This document shows positions 8,259 through 16,695 of a stretch of 64,000 nucleotides of DNA, piece by piece. The position numbers and the translations under genes were made by a program. Position 1 is the first letter of the stretch. Each line of letters opens with the position of its first letter. Under the pieces are notes generated by a model. That model was not told where the DNA came from and did not search any database. It saw only the letters and a program-made list of their open reading frames with translations. The DNA is taken from assembly GCF_000725495.1 (NCBI RefSeq), contig NZ_JNZD01000005.1, forward strand, positions 310,001 to 374,000, read 5' to 3'. Source of the DNA: Streptomyces aureus. GTDB lineage: Bacteria; Actinomycetota; Actinomycetes; Streptomycetales; Streptomycetaceae.

Positions 8259-10190
8259 TCACCAGTCCCTCGGCCACCAGTCGCCGGACCACCACGTCTC
8301 GGGCGACCAGGTGTCGGGCACGCACACCTTCCCGCCGAACCAGGACTCCACCCAGTCGCCCAGGTCGACGGGGGTGCAGCCGACCGGGTCCGGCGCCGCC
8401 GTCTGCGGCGCGGGCTCGGGCGTCTCGGTCTTGACCGGCGTCTGCACCGGCTCGGACACGGGCGTCTTCACGGGGGTCGGCACCGGCTCGGGCCTGTCGA
8501 CCGGCTTGGGCTTGTCGACCGGCTTGGGCGTCGGCGTCGGCGTGGAGAGCGGCTCCGGGGCCTCGGACTTCACCGGCGTCGGCACCGGCTCGGGCTTGTC
8601 GACCGGCTTCGGCGTCTCGACCGGCTTGGGTGTCTCGACCGGCTTGGGCGTCTCGACCGGCTCCGGGACCGGCGTGGGCGTCGGAGTCGGCGTGGTGACC
8701 GGTTCGGGCGTCTCGGTCTTCACCGGCGTCGGCACCGGTTCGGGGGTCGAGGCCGGTTCCGTGGCCGGGGCCGGCTCGGGTGCCGGGGGCGGCTCGGTGG
8801 CGGGCGTCGGCTCGGGTGCCGGAGCGGTGGGCGCCGGATCGGTGATGTGGGACAGCGCGGCCCGGTAGGCCTGGGCCGCCAGCGGGTTGTCCTGGCACTG
8901 CCAGACGCCGTGCGGGCAGTAGTCGGTGAGCGTGTTGTACAGCGGCTTGTGCTCGTTCATCCAGGCGAGCATGTCCCGCATGTACGTCGGGTTGTCGCCG
9001 TTGCGGTACAGGCCCCACTCCGGATAGGAGATCGACTTGCCGTGGGCCTTCGCGAAGTCCACCTGCTCCTGGAGCCCGTACGGCTCCTTCACCTGCTCCT
9101 CGAACGACAGCCCCGAGGGCTGGTCGTACGCGTCCATGCCGATGATGTCGACCGTGTCGTCCCCCGGATAGCACTCGGTCCAGGGAACGGCGTCCCGGCC
9201 GCGGCTCGGGGCGAAGTCGAACCGGAACCGCTGGCCCGGCACCGACCGCATGGCGGTGACGATCCTGTTCCAGTACGCCTTCCAGGCCTCGGGGTCGGGG
9301 CCGCAGCGGTGGGTGTAGGTGATCCCGTTCATCTCCCACCCGAGCACGATGACGGTGTCGGGCACCTTCAGCTCGACGAGGTGTTCGGCCAGCGCGCGGA
9401 AGTGCTGGTCGAAGGCCCCGGTCCCGGCCTCCCGCAGCAGGTTGCGGACCTGCGCGTCCGAGAGTCCCTCCTCGTTGCGCTCCATCATCGGGACGTTGAG
9501 GACGAGCATCCGGTCGGCCTGGCGGCGGCGCCAGTCCGCCCAGGCGTCCAGGAATCCCGGTGCGCCCTCGATGTTGCTCCAGCGGTCGCCGGGCAGGTAC
9601 GTGTGACCGACCCGCAGTTCGGTACCGCCCAGCCACCGGCTGAGCTGATCGATCCGGGCGATGCCCTCGGGGCCGTAGTCGAGGTAGGCGCCGAAGGCCG
9701 GCGGAACGGCGGTGCCCCGGCCGACGGGCGGGGCGGACTCCACACCCCCGGCTCCGGGCGCCGCCGGTGCGGCGGCCGGCGCGCCCGGCTGCGCGGTGGG
9801 CGGCGCGGTGGGCACGGGCGCCGGCTTCCCGGCCGGTCGCGCGGCCGTGGTCCCGAAGCCGCCCGTGGTCCCGGCACCACCGGCGCCCGGAACACCGCCC
9901 GTGGCCCGGGCACCACCTGCGGCCGAGGCACCACCCGCGGTGCGACCACCACCGGCCCCGGTGCCGGCATCGGCTCGGGCGCCGCTCGTGGCCCGGACCG
10001 TGCCGGTGGCCGAGGAGCTCGGGGGCCGTTTCGCCGCCGTGGGTGTCGGAGGCTGCGGGTCGCCTGCCGTCCGCACCGCCCCGGCGCCCACGGCGTACAC
10101 CGGTCCGGACGCGAGGGCGACCGACGTGACGATGCCGGCCGCGATGAACGCCAGCCTTCCGCTCCGGGGCCGCTGCTGCTGTGGGGCCAT
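8259..10190 (-). CDS. Secreted GH26-family endo-glycanase with Pro-rich repeats and Trp-rich tail
   Basis: 643-residue secreted hydrolase. It has a signal sequence (helix ~13-33), a Gly/Ala/Pro-rich linker to ~160, then a GH26-like TIM barrel (~163-450). The acid/base is likely Glu286 in VLGWEMNG and the nucleophile Glu391 in SYPEWGLY, the spacing and context of GH26 beta-mannanases and related enzymes. Residues ~450-600 are PTPEPVETPKPVETPKPV-type repeats that probably span the cell wall. The end contains two Cys (VGCTP and GKVCVP) and a Trp-rich tail ending ETWWSGDWWPRDW, not recognised as a known domain. It faces the exopolysaccharide operon, so it may trim or release that polymer; degradation of environmental mannan is the alternative. 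Confidence 0.82.
   Translation of the reverse strand: MAPQQQRPRSGRLAFIAAGIVTSVALASGPVYAVGAGAVRTAGDPQPPTPTAAKRPPSSSATGTVRATSGARADAGTGAGGGRTAGGASAAGGARATGGVPGAGGAGTTGGFGTTAARPAGKPAPVPTAPPTAQPGAPAAAPAAPGAGGVESAPPVGRGTAVPPAFGAYLDYGPEGIARIDQLSRWLGGTELRVGHTYLPGDRWSNIEGAPGFLDAWADWRRRQADRMLVLNVPMMERNEEGLSDAQVRNLLREAGTGAFDQHFRALAEHLVELKVPDTVIVLGWEMNGITYTHRCGPDPEAWKAYWNRIVTAMRSVPGQRFRFDFAPSRGRDAVPWTECYPGDDTVDIIGMDAYDQPSGLSFEEQVKEPYGLQEQVDFAKAHGKSISYPEWGLYRNGDNPTYMRDMLAWMNEHKPLYNTLTDYCPHGVWQCQDNPLAAQAYRAALSHITDPAPTAPAPEPTPATEPPPAPEPAPATEPASTPEPVPTPVKTETPEPVTTPTPTPTPVPEPVETPKPVETPKPVETPKPVDKPEPVPTPVKSEAPEPLSTPTPTPKPVDKPKPVDRPEPVPTPVKTPVSEPVQTPVKTETPEPAPQTAAPDPVGCTPVDLGDWVESWFGGKVCVPDTWSPETWWSGDWWPRDW
8450..8780 (-). 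repeat. Pro/Thr/Val-rich short tandem repeats within the GH26 gene
   Basis: Repeated units such as gtctcgaccggcttggg, three in tandem near 8611-8660, encode PKPVETPKPVET-type protein repeats. Larger blocks (KTETPEPV...TPTPTP) recur as well, and repeat number is likely to vary between strains. Confidence 0.8.
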
Positions 10191-10357
10191 GCCTGCTCCT
10201 CTCCATCTCGATCATCGGATGTTCCGCTCCGATGACTGACACCCAGTCACATGAAGCCCGGGTCGGCCAACCGAGCTTCCGCCCTCCCGTTCTGATGATC
10301 ACTCGCACGGGTGACACCCCCGGTCGCCCCGCCCGTCCCGATCCGAAGGAGAACCCC

Positions 10358-11752
10358 GTGCCACGACTCGACGACCGGGTCCCCGCCGTTCTGCTGCGCG
10401 TCGACCGGAACCCCTTCCACCACGGAACGCTGGGAGCCGTGCGCTCACTCGGCCGGGCCGGTGTGGAGGTGCACCTGGTCGCCGACTCCACGGGAAGTCC
10501 CGTCCGCGGCTCGCGTTTCGTGAGCGCGACGCACCCTCCGCCGCCGCCCGGCGCGCCCCTCGCGGACATCGCCGCGGTGTTGCGCCAAGTGGCCGCCCGG
10601 GTTTCCCGGCCCGCCGTACTGGTCCCGTTGGATGACGTCAGCGCCCTCGCGGTGAGCGCGCTCGGCGAGGAACTGGCCCCCGGATTCCTGCTGCCACGTC
10701 AGCCCCGCGCTCTCCTCGAACGCGTCGCCGACAAGGCCGAACTCGCCGCCGTCTGCGCGAGCGTGGGCGTTCCGCACCCGGTGACCCTGATGCCGGGGAG
10801 CCCCGCACAGGCGGCCGCCGCGGCCTGGCAACTGGGGCTGCCGCTGATGGCCAAGTGGAGCCGGCCCTGGCTGATCCCGGCCGGCCGGGGGCTGCGCAGC
10901 ACGGTGGTGGTCCGCTCCGCCCGGGAGGCCGAGTCCCTGTACCGGCGCACCGCGGAGGCGGGCAGCCAACTGCTGCTCCAGACCCGTCTGCCGCCGGGGC
11001 CCGACCGCGACTGGTTCGTCCACGGTTACGTCGACCGGGCCGGAGTGACGCGGGGCGGCGGTGCGGGGCGCAAGCACCAGGCATGGCCGCGGGGCGCGGG
11101 CCTGACCACGGCGGGCCGCTGGACCCCGGACCCGGGACTGACGGAGCTCGTCGAGCGGCTGACCCGGGCGCTCGGCTACCGGGGCATCTTCGACCTGGAC
11201 TTCCGCAGGGACGACACGACGGGCCGCTTCCACCTCCTCGACTTCAACCCGCGTCCCGGCGCCCAGTTCCGGCTGTTCGAGGACGGGGCGGGCCTCGACG
11301 TCGTCCGCGCCCTGCATCTGGACCTGACCCACCGTCCGCTGCCCGAGCCGGTTCCGCTTCCGGGACGCGCGTTCGTGGTGGAGAACTACGCGCCGTTCCG
11401 GGCCCTGCGCGGACGTGGCCGGGAGCGCGAACTGGCCTGGCACGCGGCGGACGACCGCGCGCCCGGACGGGAACTGTGGGGTCTGTGGGCCCGCCATGTG
11501 TCCCTGTCCTTGGCGCGACGCGCCGGCCGGCTCCTGCACGCGACCCTCGTCTCGGCGAGGACGAACGCGATAGCCGACGACACCCCTACGGCGGATACGG
11601 ACAGCCGGTGGTCCGGCCCGGTGTCCGCCGGGCCGGGAGCCGGGGACCGCCTCCGCGCCGGTCCGCGCGTCCCCGGAGCCCCCGTGTCCACCCCGGCCGC
11701 GGGCCTCCCCGCCCGTACCCGTGCCGACGACGAGAGAGCGAGCAGCCGCTGA
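10358..11752 (+). CDS. ATP-grasp domain protein (carboxylate-amine ligase-like)
   Basis: 464-residue ATP-grasp enzyme, expected to activate a carboxylate as acyl-phosphate and join it to an amine or thiol. The N-terminal Rossmann-like part (AVLLRVDRNPFHHGTLGAVR) is followed by the ATP-binding lobe (KAELAAVCASVGVPHPVT, LGLPLMAKWSRPW) and the catalytic core (GIFDLDFRRDDTTGRFHLLD, FNPRPGAQFRLF), whose Asp and Asn bind Mg-ATP. Residues from ~385 onward are poorly conserved and rich in Ala/Gly/Pro. The GTG at 10358 has a perfect AAGGAG six bases upstream; an in-frame ATG at 10181 would overlap the divergent GH26 start and is not preferred. The stop overlaps the next start, so it is coupled to the flavoprotein. 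Confidence 0.8.
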   Translation: MPRLDDRVPAVLLRVDRNPFHHGTLGAVRSLGRAGVEVHLVADSTGSPVRGSRFVSATHPPPPPGAPLADIAAVLRQVAARVSRPAVLVPLDDVSALAVSALGEELAPGFLLPRQPRALLERVADKAELAAVCASVGVPHPVTLMPGSPAQAAAAAWQLGLPLMAKWSRPWLIPAGRGLRSTVVVRSAREAESLYRRTAEAGSQLLLQTRLPPGPDRDWFVHGYVDRAGVTRGGGAGRKHQAWPRGAGLTTAGRWTPDPGLTELVERLTRALGYRGIFDLDFRRDDTTGRFHLLDFNPRPGAQFRLFEDGAGLDVVRALHLDLTHRPLPEPVPLPGRAFVVENYAPFRALRGRGRERELAWHAADDRAPGRELWGLWARHVSLSLARRAGRLLHATLVSARTNAIADDTPTADTDSRWSGPVSAGPGAGDRLRAGPRVPGAPVSTPAAGLPARTRADDERASSR

Positions 11753-13023
11753 TGTACGACCTCCTGGTGGTGGGAGCGGGTCCCTACGGCCTGTCCATCG
11801 CCTCCCACGCGGCGGCGGCCGGCCTCGACCTGCGCGTCCTCGGCCGTCCGATGGCCTCCTGGCGCGACCACATGCCCCCGGGGATGTTCCTGAAGTCGGA
11901 GCCGTGGGCGTCCAGCCTCTCCGACCCCGGGGGCCGTCTGCGTCTGGAGACGTACTGCGCGGGCCTCGGCGTCGGGGCCCGGCACGGCGAACCGGTCCCG
12001 GTCCCGGTGTTCGCCTCGTACGGACTGTGGTTCGCCCGCTGTGCCGTGCCGGGCGTCGACGAACGCATGGCCGTGCGGCTGGGGGCGTGCGCGGGGGGAT
12101 TCGAGGCGGTGCTCGACGACGGCGAGGTGCTGCGCGCCCGGACGGTCGCCCTGGCCGTCGGCGTGATGCCCTTCGTCGAGATGCCGGACGTGCTGGGCGG
12201 GCTGGGTCCCGAGCGGGTGTCGCACAGCAGCCGTCACGGCGACCTCGGCCGCTTCCGGGGCCGGGACGTCACGGTGGTCGGCGGTGGTCAGGCCGCGCTG
12301 GAGACGGCGGCCCTGCTCGCCGAACAGGGCACCAGGACACGGGTCCTGGCCCGCGCGGAGCGGCTGTCCTGGAACGACCTGCCGCCCGCCTGGGAACGGC
12401 CGTGGTGGCGGTCGGCCCGCGCTCCGCACACCGGTCTCGGCTGCGGCTGGCGCAACTGGTTCTACGCCGAGCGCCCCGGTGCCTTCCGCGCGCTCCCGGA
12501 GGCCACCCGACTGCGGATCACTGCGGGCGCGCTGGGTCCGGCGGGTGCGTGGTGGGTGCGCGACCGCGTGGAAGGAACCGTCGAGGTGATGACGGGGACC
12601 ACGGTCACCTCGGCCCGGCGATCGGGCGCCGGGGTGCGGCTGGAGACGGTGGACCGGGACGGCGGGACGGTCCGTCTGGAGACGGACCACGTCATCGCGG
12701 CCACGGGGTTCAGGGCCCGGCGCGAGCGGCTCGGGCTGCTGGACGACGAGGTGCGTGCGCAGTTGGCGGCGCTGCCGGACGGTTCCCCGTGGACCGGGCG
12801 GGACTTCGAGTCGTCGGTGCCGGGCCTGTTCCTGGCGGGCCTGGTCACCGCCTCCGCGTTCGGCCCGGCCATGCGGTTCGTGCACGGCGCCGGTTTCACG
12901 GCGGGCACGCTGGTGCGCGGGGTGCGACGGCGGCTGCGGGCGGGTCCGGCCGACGGCCGGATCCCGGCGCCCGCGGACGCCCGCCGACGGGACTCCGGCC
13001 TCGGACTCGGCACCGGGCCCTGA
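11752..13023 (+). CDS. FAD-dependent NAD(P)-binding oxidoreductase (flavin monooxygenase-like)
   Basis: 423-residue flavoprotein. The FAD-binding Rossmann motif is at the N-terminus (LLVVGAGPYGLSIASHAA) and a second, NAD(P)-binding motif lies at about 170 (VTVVGGGQAALETAALLAEQ). HVIAATGFRA near 310 is the ATG motif of flavin-containing monooxygenases and lysine/ornithine N-hydroxylases. Substrate unknown. ATG at 11752 overlaps the ATP-grasp stop, so the two form a coupled pair that may act on one small substrate (ligation plus oxidation). This is inference; no third biosynthetic gene lies next to them. Confidence 0.82.
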   Translation: MYDLLVVGAGPYGLSIASHAAAAGLDLRVLGRPMASWRDHMPPGMFLKSEPWASSLSDPGGRLRLETYCAGLGVGARHGEPVPVPVFASYGLWFARCAVPGVDERMAVRLGACAGGFEAVLDDGEVLRARTVALAVGVMPFVEMPDVLGGLGPERVSHSSRHGDLGRFRGRDVTVVGGGQAALETAALLAEQGTRTRVLARAERLSWNDLPPAWERPWWRSARAPHTGLGCGWRNWFYAERPGAFRALPEATRLRITAGALGPAGAWWVRDRVEGTVEVMTGTTVTSARRSGAGVRLETVDRDGGTVRLETDHVIAATGFRARRERLGLLDDEVRAQLAALPDGSPWTGRDFESSVPGLFLAGLVTASAFGPAMRFVHGAGFTAGTLVRGVRRRLRAGPADGRIPAPADARRRDSGLGLGTGP

Positions 13024-13080
13024 CCCGGGCGGAGCACCGGTTGGACCCGACCGGGGCCTGACCCGGGCGGAGCACCGGTC
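13019..13080. repeat. 23-base direct repeat at the flavoprotein gene end
   Basis: cctgacccgggcggagcacc followed by ggt occurs at 13019-13041 and again at 13058-13080. The flavoprotein stop codon lies in the first copy, so the second copy looks like a small local duplication. Confidence 0.85.
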
Positions 13081-13250
13081 GCACCCGCTCGGAGCCGAGC
13101 CCGGACGCACCCGGTCGAGGCCGGGCCCGGACGGACACGGACCGGGCCGAGGGTCGAACGGGTGAACAGGCGAACGGCCGGCCCGGGGCCCGGCCGGCGC
13201 GAGGCCGGGCGGTCCGGGTCGGCCGTGGTGCCGCGCGAGCGGCGGGCCGG

Positions 13251-13290
13251 CTCCGGGTGCCGGGCGTGGGGACGCCGACGGCACCCGGAG
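13251..13290. terminator. Bidirectional hairpin terminator between flavoprotein and chaplin genes
   Basis: ctccgggtgccg pairs with cggcacccggag (12 bp), extended inside by ggcgt/acgcc around a gggg loop. It lies between two convergent genes. There is no U-tract, which is common for streptomycete terminators. Confidence 0.7.
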
Positions 13291-13296
13291 CGGGTG

Positions 13297-14445
13297 TCAC
13301 GGACGGGACGCGGCCCGGCTCCGCCGGTAGAGCAGGGTGCCGCCCGCGAGCAGGACGGCGCTGATCGCGGCGTTGGCGATCATTCCCTCGCTGCCGGTCT
13401 CCGCCAGGGACGGCGGGGTGTGCACGGTGGGCGGGGCCGGAGGCTGCTCGTGGACCTTCGGCGGGGTGTGCACGACGGGGGTGTGCGGGGTGTGCGACTT
13501 CGGCGGCTGCGGGACCGTCCGCGGGGGTGTCCGCGGAGGGGTGGCCGGCGGAGTGCAGTGGTGGTGCGGGGCCGGGTGCGCCTGCGGCGCGTGGTGGTGG
13601 CCGCACTGGTTGCCGAACACGGGGTTCAGCAGACCGACCACGTCCAGGGTGTTGCCGCAGGCCTCGACCGGGACGTCCACCGGGACACCGGCCTGGTCGC
13701 CGGACAGGACACCCGGGGAGCCCTGCGTCCGGCCGACCGCCGAGGAGCCGCTCCAGCCGCCGTGGTGGCCGCGCGCGTCGTCGTGCCGCGCGCCCGCGTG
13801 ACCGGGGTGGGTGTGCCGGGAGTCGTCGCCGTAGCCGCCGTGCTCGTCGCCGTAGCCGGAGGGGCCGTGGCCCCGGTGCTCACCGCCGTAGCCGCCGTGC
13901 TCGTCGCCGTACCCGCCCTGACCGCCACCGCGGTGACCGCCGCCGTGCCGGCCGCCGTGCTCGGCGCCGTAGCCGCCCCGGCCGCCGTGCTCACCGCCGT
14001 AGCCGCCCTGGCCGCCGTGCTCGGTGCCGTGGCCGCCGTGACCGCGACCGTGGTCGGGGCCCTGCCCCGGGTGGTGCGCGGATCCGGGACCCTGCTGGCC
14101 GGGGTGGTGGGCGGAGCCGGGTCCGTGCTGGACCGGGTGGTGCGCGGAGCCGGGACCCTGCTGGGCGGGGTGGTGCGGCGCCGCGTGCCGGCCCTGCGAA
14201 ACCGGGCCGTTGGCACAGGAGTTGCCGAACGCCGGGTTGAGGGCGGCGACGACGTCGACCGTGTTGCCGCAGACGTTCAGCGGCACGTTCACCGGAACCT
14301 GGACGTTGTTTCCCGACGCCACGCCGGGCGAGTCCGAAGCGGTCGAGGTCGCGTTCGAGTCCGCGAAGGCCGGACTGGCGTACAGGGACATGATGCCTGT
14401 CGCAGCCGCGGCCAGGACCACTCCCCTACTCAGGTTCTGTCGCAC
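13297..14445 (-). CDS. chpA: Long chaplin with LAXTG cell-wall sorting signal
   Basis: 382-residue secreted chaplin anchored to the wall, where it helps display the amyloid-like hydrophobic sheath of aerial hyphae. After the signal peptide (ASPAFADSNA cleavage region) comes chaplin domain 1 (SPGVASGNNVQVPVNVPLNV, then CGNTVDVVAALNPAFGN). A long His/Gly-rich linker follows (HGGRGGYGAEHGG-like repeats, ~70-250), then chaplin domain 2 (SPGVLSGDQAG ... ACGNTLDVVGLLNP). The C-terminus has a Pro/Thr/His-rich spacer, sorting motif LAETG, hydrophobic helix and RRSR tail, the sortase E substrate signature. The GTG at 14445 begins a good signal peptide; starts further upstream add 26 unlikely residues. 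The symbol is by synteny with S. coelicolor and is less certain than the family. Confidence 0.9.
   Translation of the reverse strand: MRQNLSRGVVLAAAATGIMSLYASPAFADSNATSTASDSPGVASGNNVQVPVNVPLNVCGNTVDVVAALNPAFGNSCANGPVSQGRHAAPHHPAQQGPGSAHHPVQHGPGSAHHPGQQGPGSAHHPGQGPDHGRGHGGHGTEHGGQGGYGGEHGGRGGYGAEHGGRHGGGHRGGGQGGYGDEHGGYGGEHRGHGPSGYGDEHGGYGDDSRHTHPGHAGARHDDARGHHGGWSGSSAVGRTQGSPGVLSGDQAGVPVDVPVEACGNTLDVVGLLNPVFGNQCGHHHAPQAHPAPHHHCTPPATPPRTPPRTVPQPPKSHTPHTPVVHTPPKVHEQPPAPPTVHTPPSLAETGSEGMIANAAISAVLLAGGTLLYRRSRAASRP
13800..14190 (-). repeat. Gly/His-rich repeats in long chaplin linker
   Basis: Short imperfect units reading gccgccgtgctc and gccgtagccgcc on the plus strand encode GGYGDEHGG/GGHGTEHGG-type protein repeats. 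Between ~14095 and 14180, longer units encode QQGPGSAHHP three or four times. Confidence 0.8.
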
Positions 14446-14551
14446 TCTTGTCTGTCTTCCTGCTGGGAGAAGTGAGGAGCCGGCCCTGGGGTCCGCGAGG
14501 CGGTCCAAGGCCGGCCTTGGCACAGCCGGAGGCGGCTGAGGTGCCGGAACG

Positions 14552-14785
14552 TCAGTGGTTGGCGCAGCCGTTGCCGATCGCCGGGTTCAGCAGGGCGATC
14601 ACGTTGACCGTGTTGCCGCACACGTTGACGGGGATGTGGATCGGGACCTGGATCACGTTGCCCGACAGGACACCGGGGGAGTTGGCGGCGACGCCCTCGG
14701 CACCCGAGTCCGCGAAGGCCGGGGCGGCCATGCCCAGAGCCATGATCGCGCCGACGACGACGGAAGTGCTCTTCCTGAGCTTCAC
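14552..14785 (-). CDS. chpD: Short chaplin
   Basis: 77-residue secreted short chaplin: signal peptide (KLRKSTSVVVGAIMALGMAA, cleavage near AFADSG) and one chaplin domain (NSPGVLSGNVIQVPIHIPVN, then VCGNTVNVIALLNP and the second Cys in GNGCANH). Short chaplins self-assemble into fibrils at the air-water interface and lower surface tension for aerial growth. The GTG at 14785 has an AGAAGGGA ribosome-binding site and gives the usual family length; an ATG 24 bases upstream would place charged residues before the signal. Two Cys are present, as in most short chaplins. The symbol is from its position between the long chaplin and rodlin genes. Confidence 0.9.
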   Translation of the reverse strand: MKLRKSTSVVVGAIMALGMAAPAFADSGAEGVAANSPGVLSGNVIQVPIHIPVNVCGNTVNVIALLNPAIGNGCANH

Positions 14786-15067
14786 GTGCTTTCCCTTCTC
14801 TGCGGTCATGCCCGTTTGTCGGCCGAGACCGAGCGAGCGCGACTTGGACGGCTCGCATCATGACCTGCGCGCTGTAAACGAGGGACGGGCCGCCGAAGAA
14901 ACTGCGAAACGTACGCCCATTGGGAATTCACTCGAATCGCCCTGCCGGGAATCCGCACGGAAGCTCCACAACAGGAGAAACGCTCCTTCCGAAGAAGAAG
15001 CGTTTCACCCTGAACAGGAACGTCAACACGACAGAAATTGAATTCATATATACGACGGGAACGAGCT

Positions 15068-15115
15068 CCGGGGCCCGGACCGCACGCGTGGGGACGACGT
15101 GCGACCGGGCCCCGG
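15068..15115 (-). terminator. Hairpin downstream of rdlA
   Basis: ccggggcccgg and ccgggccccgg form a perfect 11-bp stem just after the rodlin stop. The rest of 14786-15122 holds no gene. Its AT-richer half (15000-15060, with ttcatatatacgac) is probably the short chaplin promoter and upstream region. Confidence 0.65.
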
Positions 15116-15122
15116 GCGGGGA

Positions 15123-15536
15123 TCAGCTGCCGACCGAACCGTTGCCCGACAGGACCGGGATGTTGTCCAGGATGTGCGAGGCCGGCTCGTCACCCTTGGC
15201 CTGGGTGGAGTTCTCGGCGCACTGCTGGTTCTGCGGGGCCGACAGGATCGGCACGTCCTGCGCACCGATCTGCGCCAGCAGACCGATCACGTTCTGGGCG
15301 TTGACCTTGGCCGGAAGTCCGACGCACAGCTTGTTCAGCGAACCCTGGACGGCCGAGAGCTGGGGGCTCATGTCGCCCTTCGTGACGGCGTTGCCGTACG
15401 CCTGCTTGGCACCGTTCCCGTTCACCGTGGTGACGCCGTGGTCGTTGCCGATGGCCAGCGCCTGCGGGGCGGCCGCCGCCGAGACACCGGCGACGGAAGC
15501 CGCGACCGCTGCCACGGCCATTGCCTTCTTGAACAT
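15123..15536 (-). CDS. rdlA: Rodlin
   Basis: 137-residue secreted rodlin. Rodlins pair into the rodlet layer that organises chaplin fibrils on aerial hyphae and spores; they occur only in streptomycetes and close relatives. Signal peptide FKKAMAVAAVAASVAGVSAA, then the mature domain with ALAIGNDHGVTTVNGNG, GDMSPQLSAVQGSLNKLCVG, NAQNVIGLLAQIGAQDVPIL, QNQQCAENSTQAKGDEPASH, ILDNIPVLSGNGSVGS. The ATG at 15536 gives the family length; the frame continues upstream as a non-credible 28-residue extension. It is divergent from the second rodlin gene with ~250 bases between, as in the known rdlA/rdlB pair. Confidence 0.92.
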   Translation of the reverse strand: MFKKAMAVAAVAASVAGVSAAAAPQALAIGNDHGVTTVNGNGAKQAYGNAVTKGDMSPQLSAVQGSLNKLCVGLPAKVNAQNVIGLLAQIGAQDVPILSAPQNQQCAENSTQAKGDEPASHILDNIPVLSGNGSVGS

Positions 15537-15786
15537 TTCTCCGGGTTCCTTTTCTGCCTGTGACGCATATTCCTGCCGCCACTTCAACCGGGACCGCCAG
15601 GATAGGTTGCGTGGGATCACTCGATCGGGCTGCCCCGTCCTCCCGAATTAACGGAACCTCTGGCCCGAGGATTTGGCCGTCTCGCGTTTAAATGGGCCAT
15701 TGGGGTGAATCGCAGCAACCATGCGGGCCGGGGTCAGTTGTCCAGGTCGCTCCGGTGGACGGGGTTACTCCAGAAGGGATCAGCAA

Positions 15787-16695
15787 GTGATCAAGAAGAT
15801 TATGGCTGCTGCGGCGATCGCCGCTTCCGTCGTCGGAGCCAGTGCTGCCGCCGCGCCCCAGGCGCTGGCCATCGGCAACGACGACGGCGTCACCACGGTG
15901 AACGGCAACGCCGCCTCGCAGATCTACGGCAACCAGGCCACCTACGGCAACATGAGCCCGCAGATGGCGCTCATCCAGGGCTCGCTGAACAAGCCCTGCA
16001 TCGGCCTGCCGGCCAAGATCAACGCGCAGAACGTGCTCGGCGCCGCGCAGATCGGCCTCCAGGACGTGCCGATCCTCTCCGCGCCGCAGAACCAGCAGTG
16101 CACCGAGAACTCCACCCAGGCCAAGGGCGACGAGCCGCTCTCGCACATCCTGGACAACATCCCGGTCCTCTCGGGCAACGGCGCGACCACACCATCCGCA
16201 GCACTGTTGAACAAGACGCGGCTCCGCTCGGAGTCCGCTCTCCGAAAGGGCACAACGAACATGAAGAAGCTCTGGGCGACCGCGGTCATCGCCGCCTCCC
16301 TCGCCGGTGTCTCCGCCGCCACCGCGCCGTCGGCGCTGGCCATCGGCAACGACGACGGTGTCACCACCGTCAACGGCAACGGAGCCGTCCAGAAGTACGG
16401 CAACCAGGCCACGTTCGGCGACATGAGCCCCCAGCTCTCGCTGGTCCAGGGCTCGCTGAACAAGCCCTGCATCGGTCTGCCGGCCAAGCTCAACGTCCAG
16501 AACATCGCCGGTCTGGCGCAGGTCGGCCTCCAGGACGTCCCGGTCCTGTCCGCCCCGCAGAACCAGCAGTGCACCGAGAACTCCACCCAGGCCAAGGGCG
16601 ACGAGCCGCTCTCGCACATCCTGGACAACATCCCGGTCCTCTCGGGCAACGGCGGTCCGGCGGCGGGCGGACGGGAATTGTCAGACAGGCCCTAG
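15787..16695 (+). CDS. rdlB: Tandem rodlin fusion (two rodlins in one open frame)
   Basis: 302-residue open frame holding two complete rodlins. Copy 1 (residues 1-132) has signal peptide KKIMAAAAIAASVVGASAAA and ends LDNIPVLSGNG without a stop. A 26-residue linker (ATTPSAALLNKTRLRSES onward) looks like former intergenic DNA. Copy 2 (from Met159, base 16261) has its own signal peptide MKKLWATAVIAASLAGVSAA and the full mature domain, ending with an unusual extension GPAAGGRELSDRP. GTG at 15787 follows AGAAGGGA. A GAAAGG motif ten bases before 16261 could start copy 2 independently, so the gene may be read as two proteins, as one fusion, or reflect a missing base that removed a stop. The last bases of the gene are shared with the convergent lipoprotein gene. 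Confidence 0.85.
   Translation: MIKKIMAAAAIAASVVGASAAAAPQALAIGNDDGVTTVNGNAASQIYGNQATYGNMSPQMALIQGSLNKPCIGLPAKINAQNVLGAAQIGLQDVPILSAPQNQQCTENSTQAKGDEPLSHILDNIPVLSGNGATTPSAALLNKTRLRSESALRKGTTNMKKLWATAVIAASLAGVSAATAPSALAIGNDDGVTTVNGNGAVQKYGNQATFGDMSPQLSLVQGSLNKPCIGLPAKLNVQNIAGLAQVGLQDVPVLSAPQNQQCTENSTQAKGDEPLSHILDNIPVLSGNGGPAAGGRELSDRP
16084..16654 (+). repeat. Exact ~100-base direct repeat in the two rodlin copies
   Basis: 16084-16183 and 16555-16654 are identical, covering the C-terminal coding part of each rodlin (PQNQQCTENSTQAKGDEPLS onward). The flanking parts differ at many sites, so this block looks homogenised. Confidence 0.9.

Noticed and set aside
7939..10569. 876-codon open frame on the minus strand
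   Set aside because: Different phase of the GH26 gene; low-complexity Arg/Gly sequence with no start signal.
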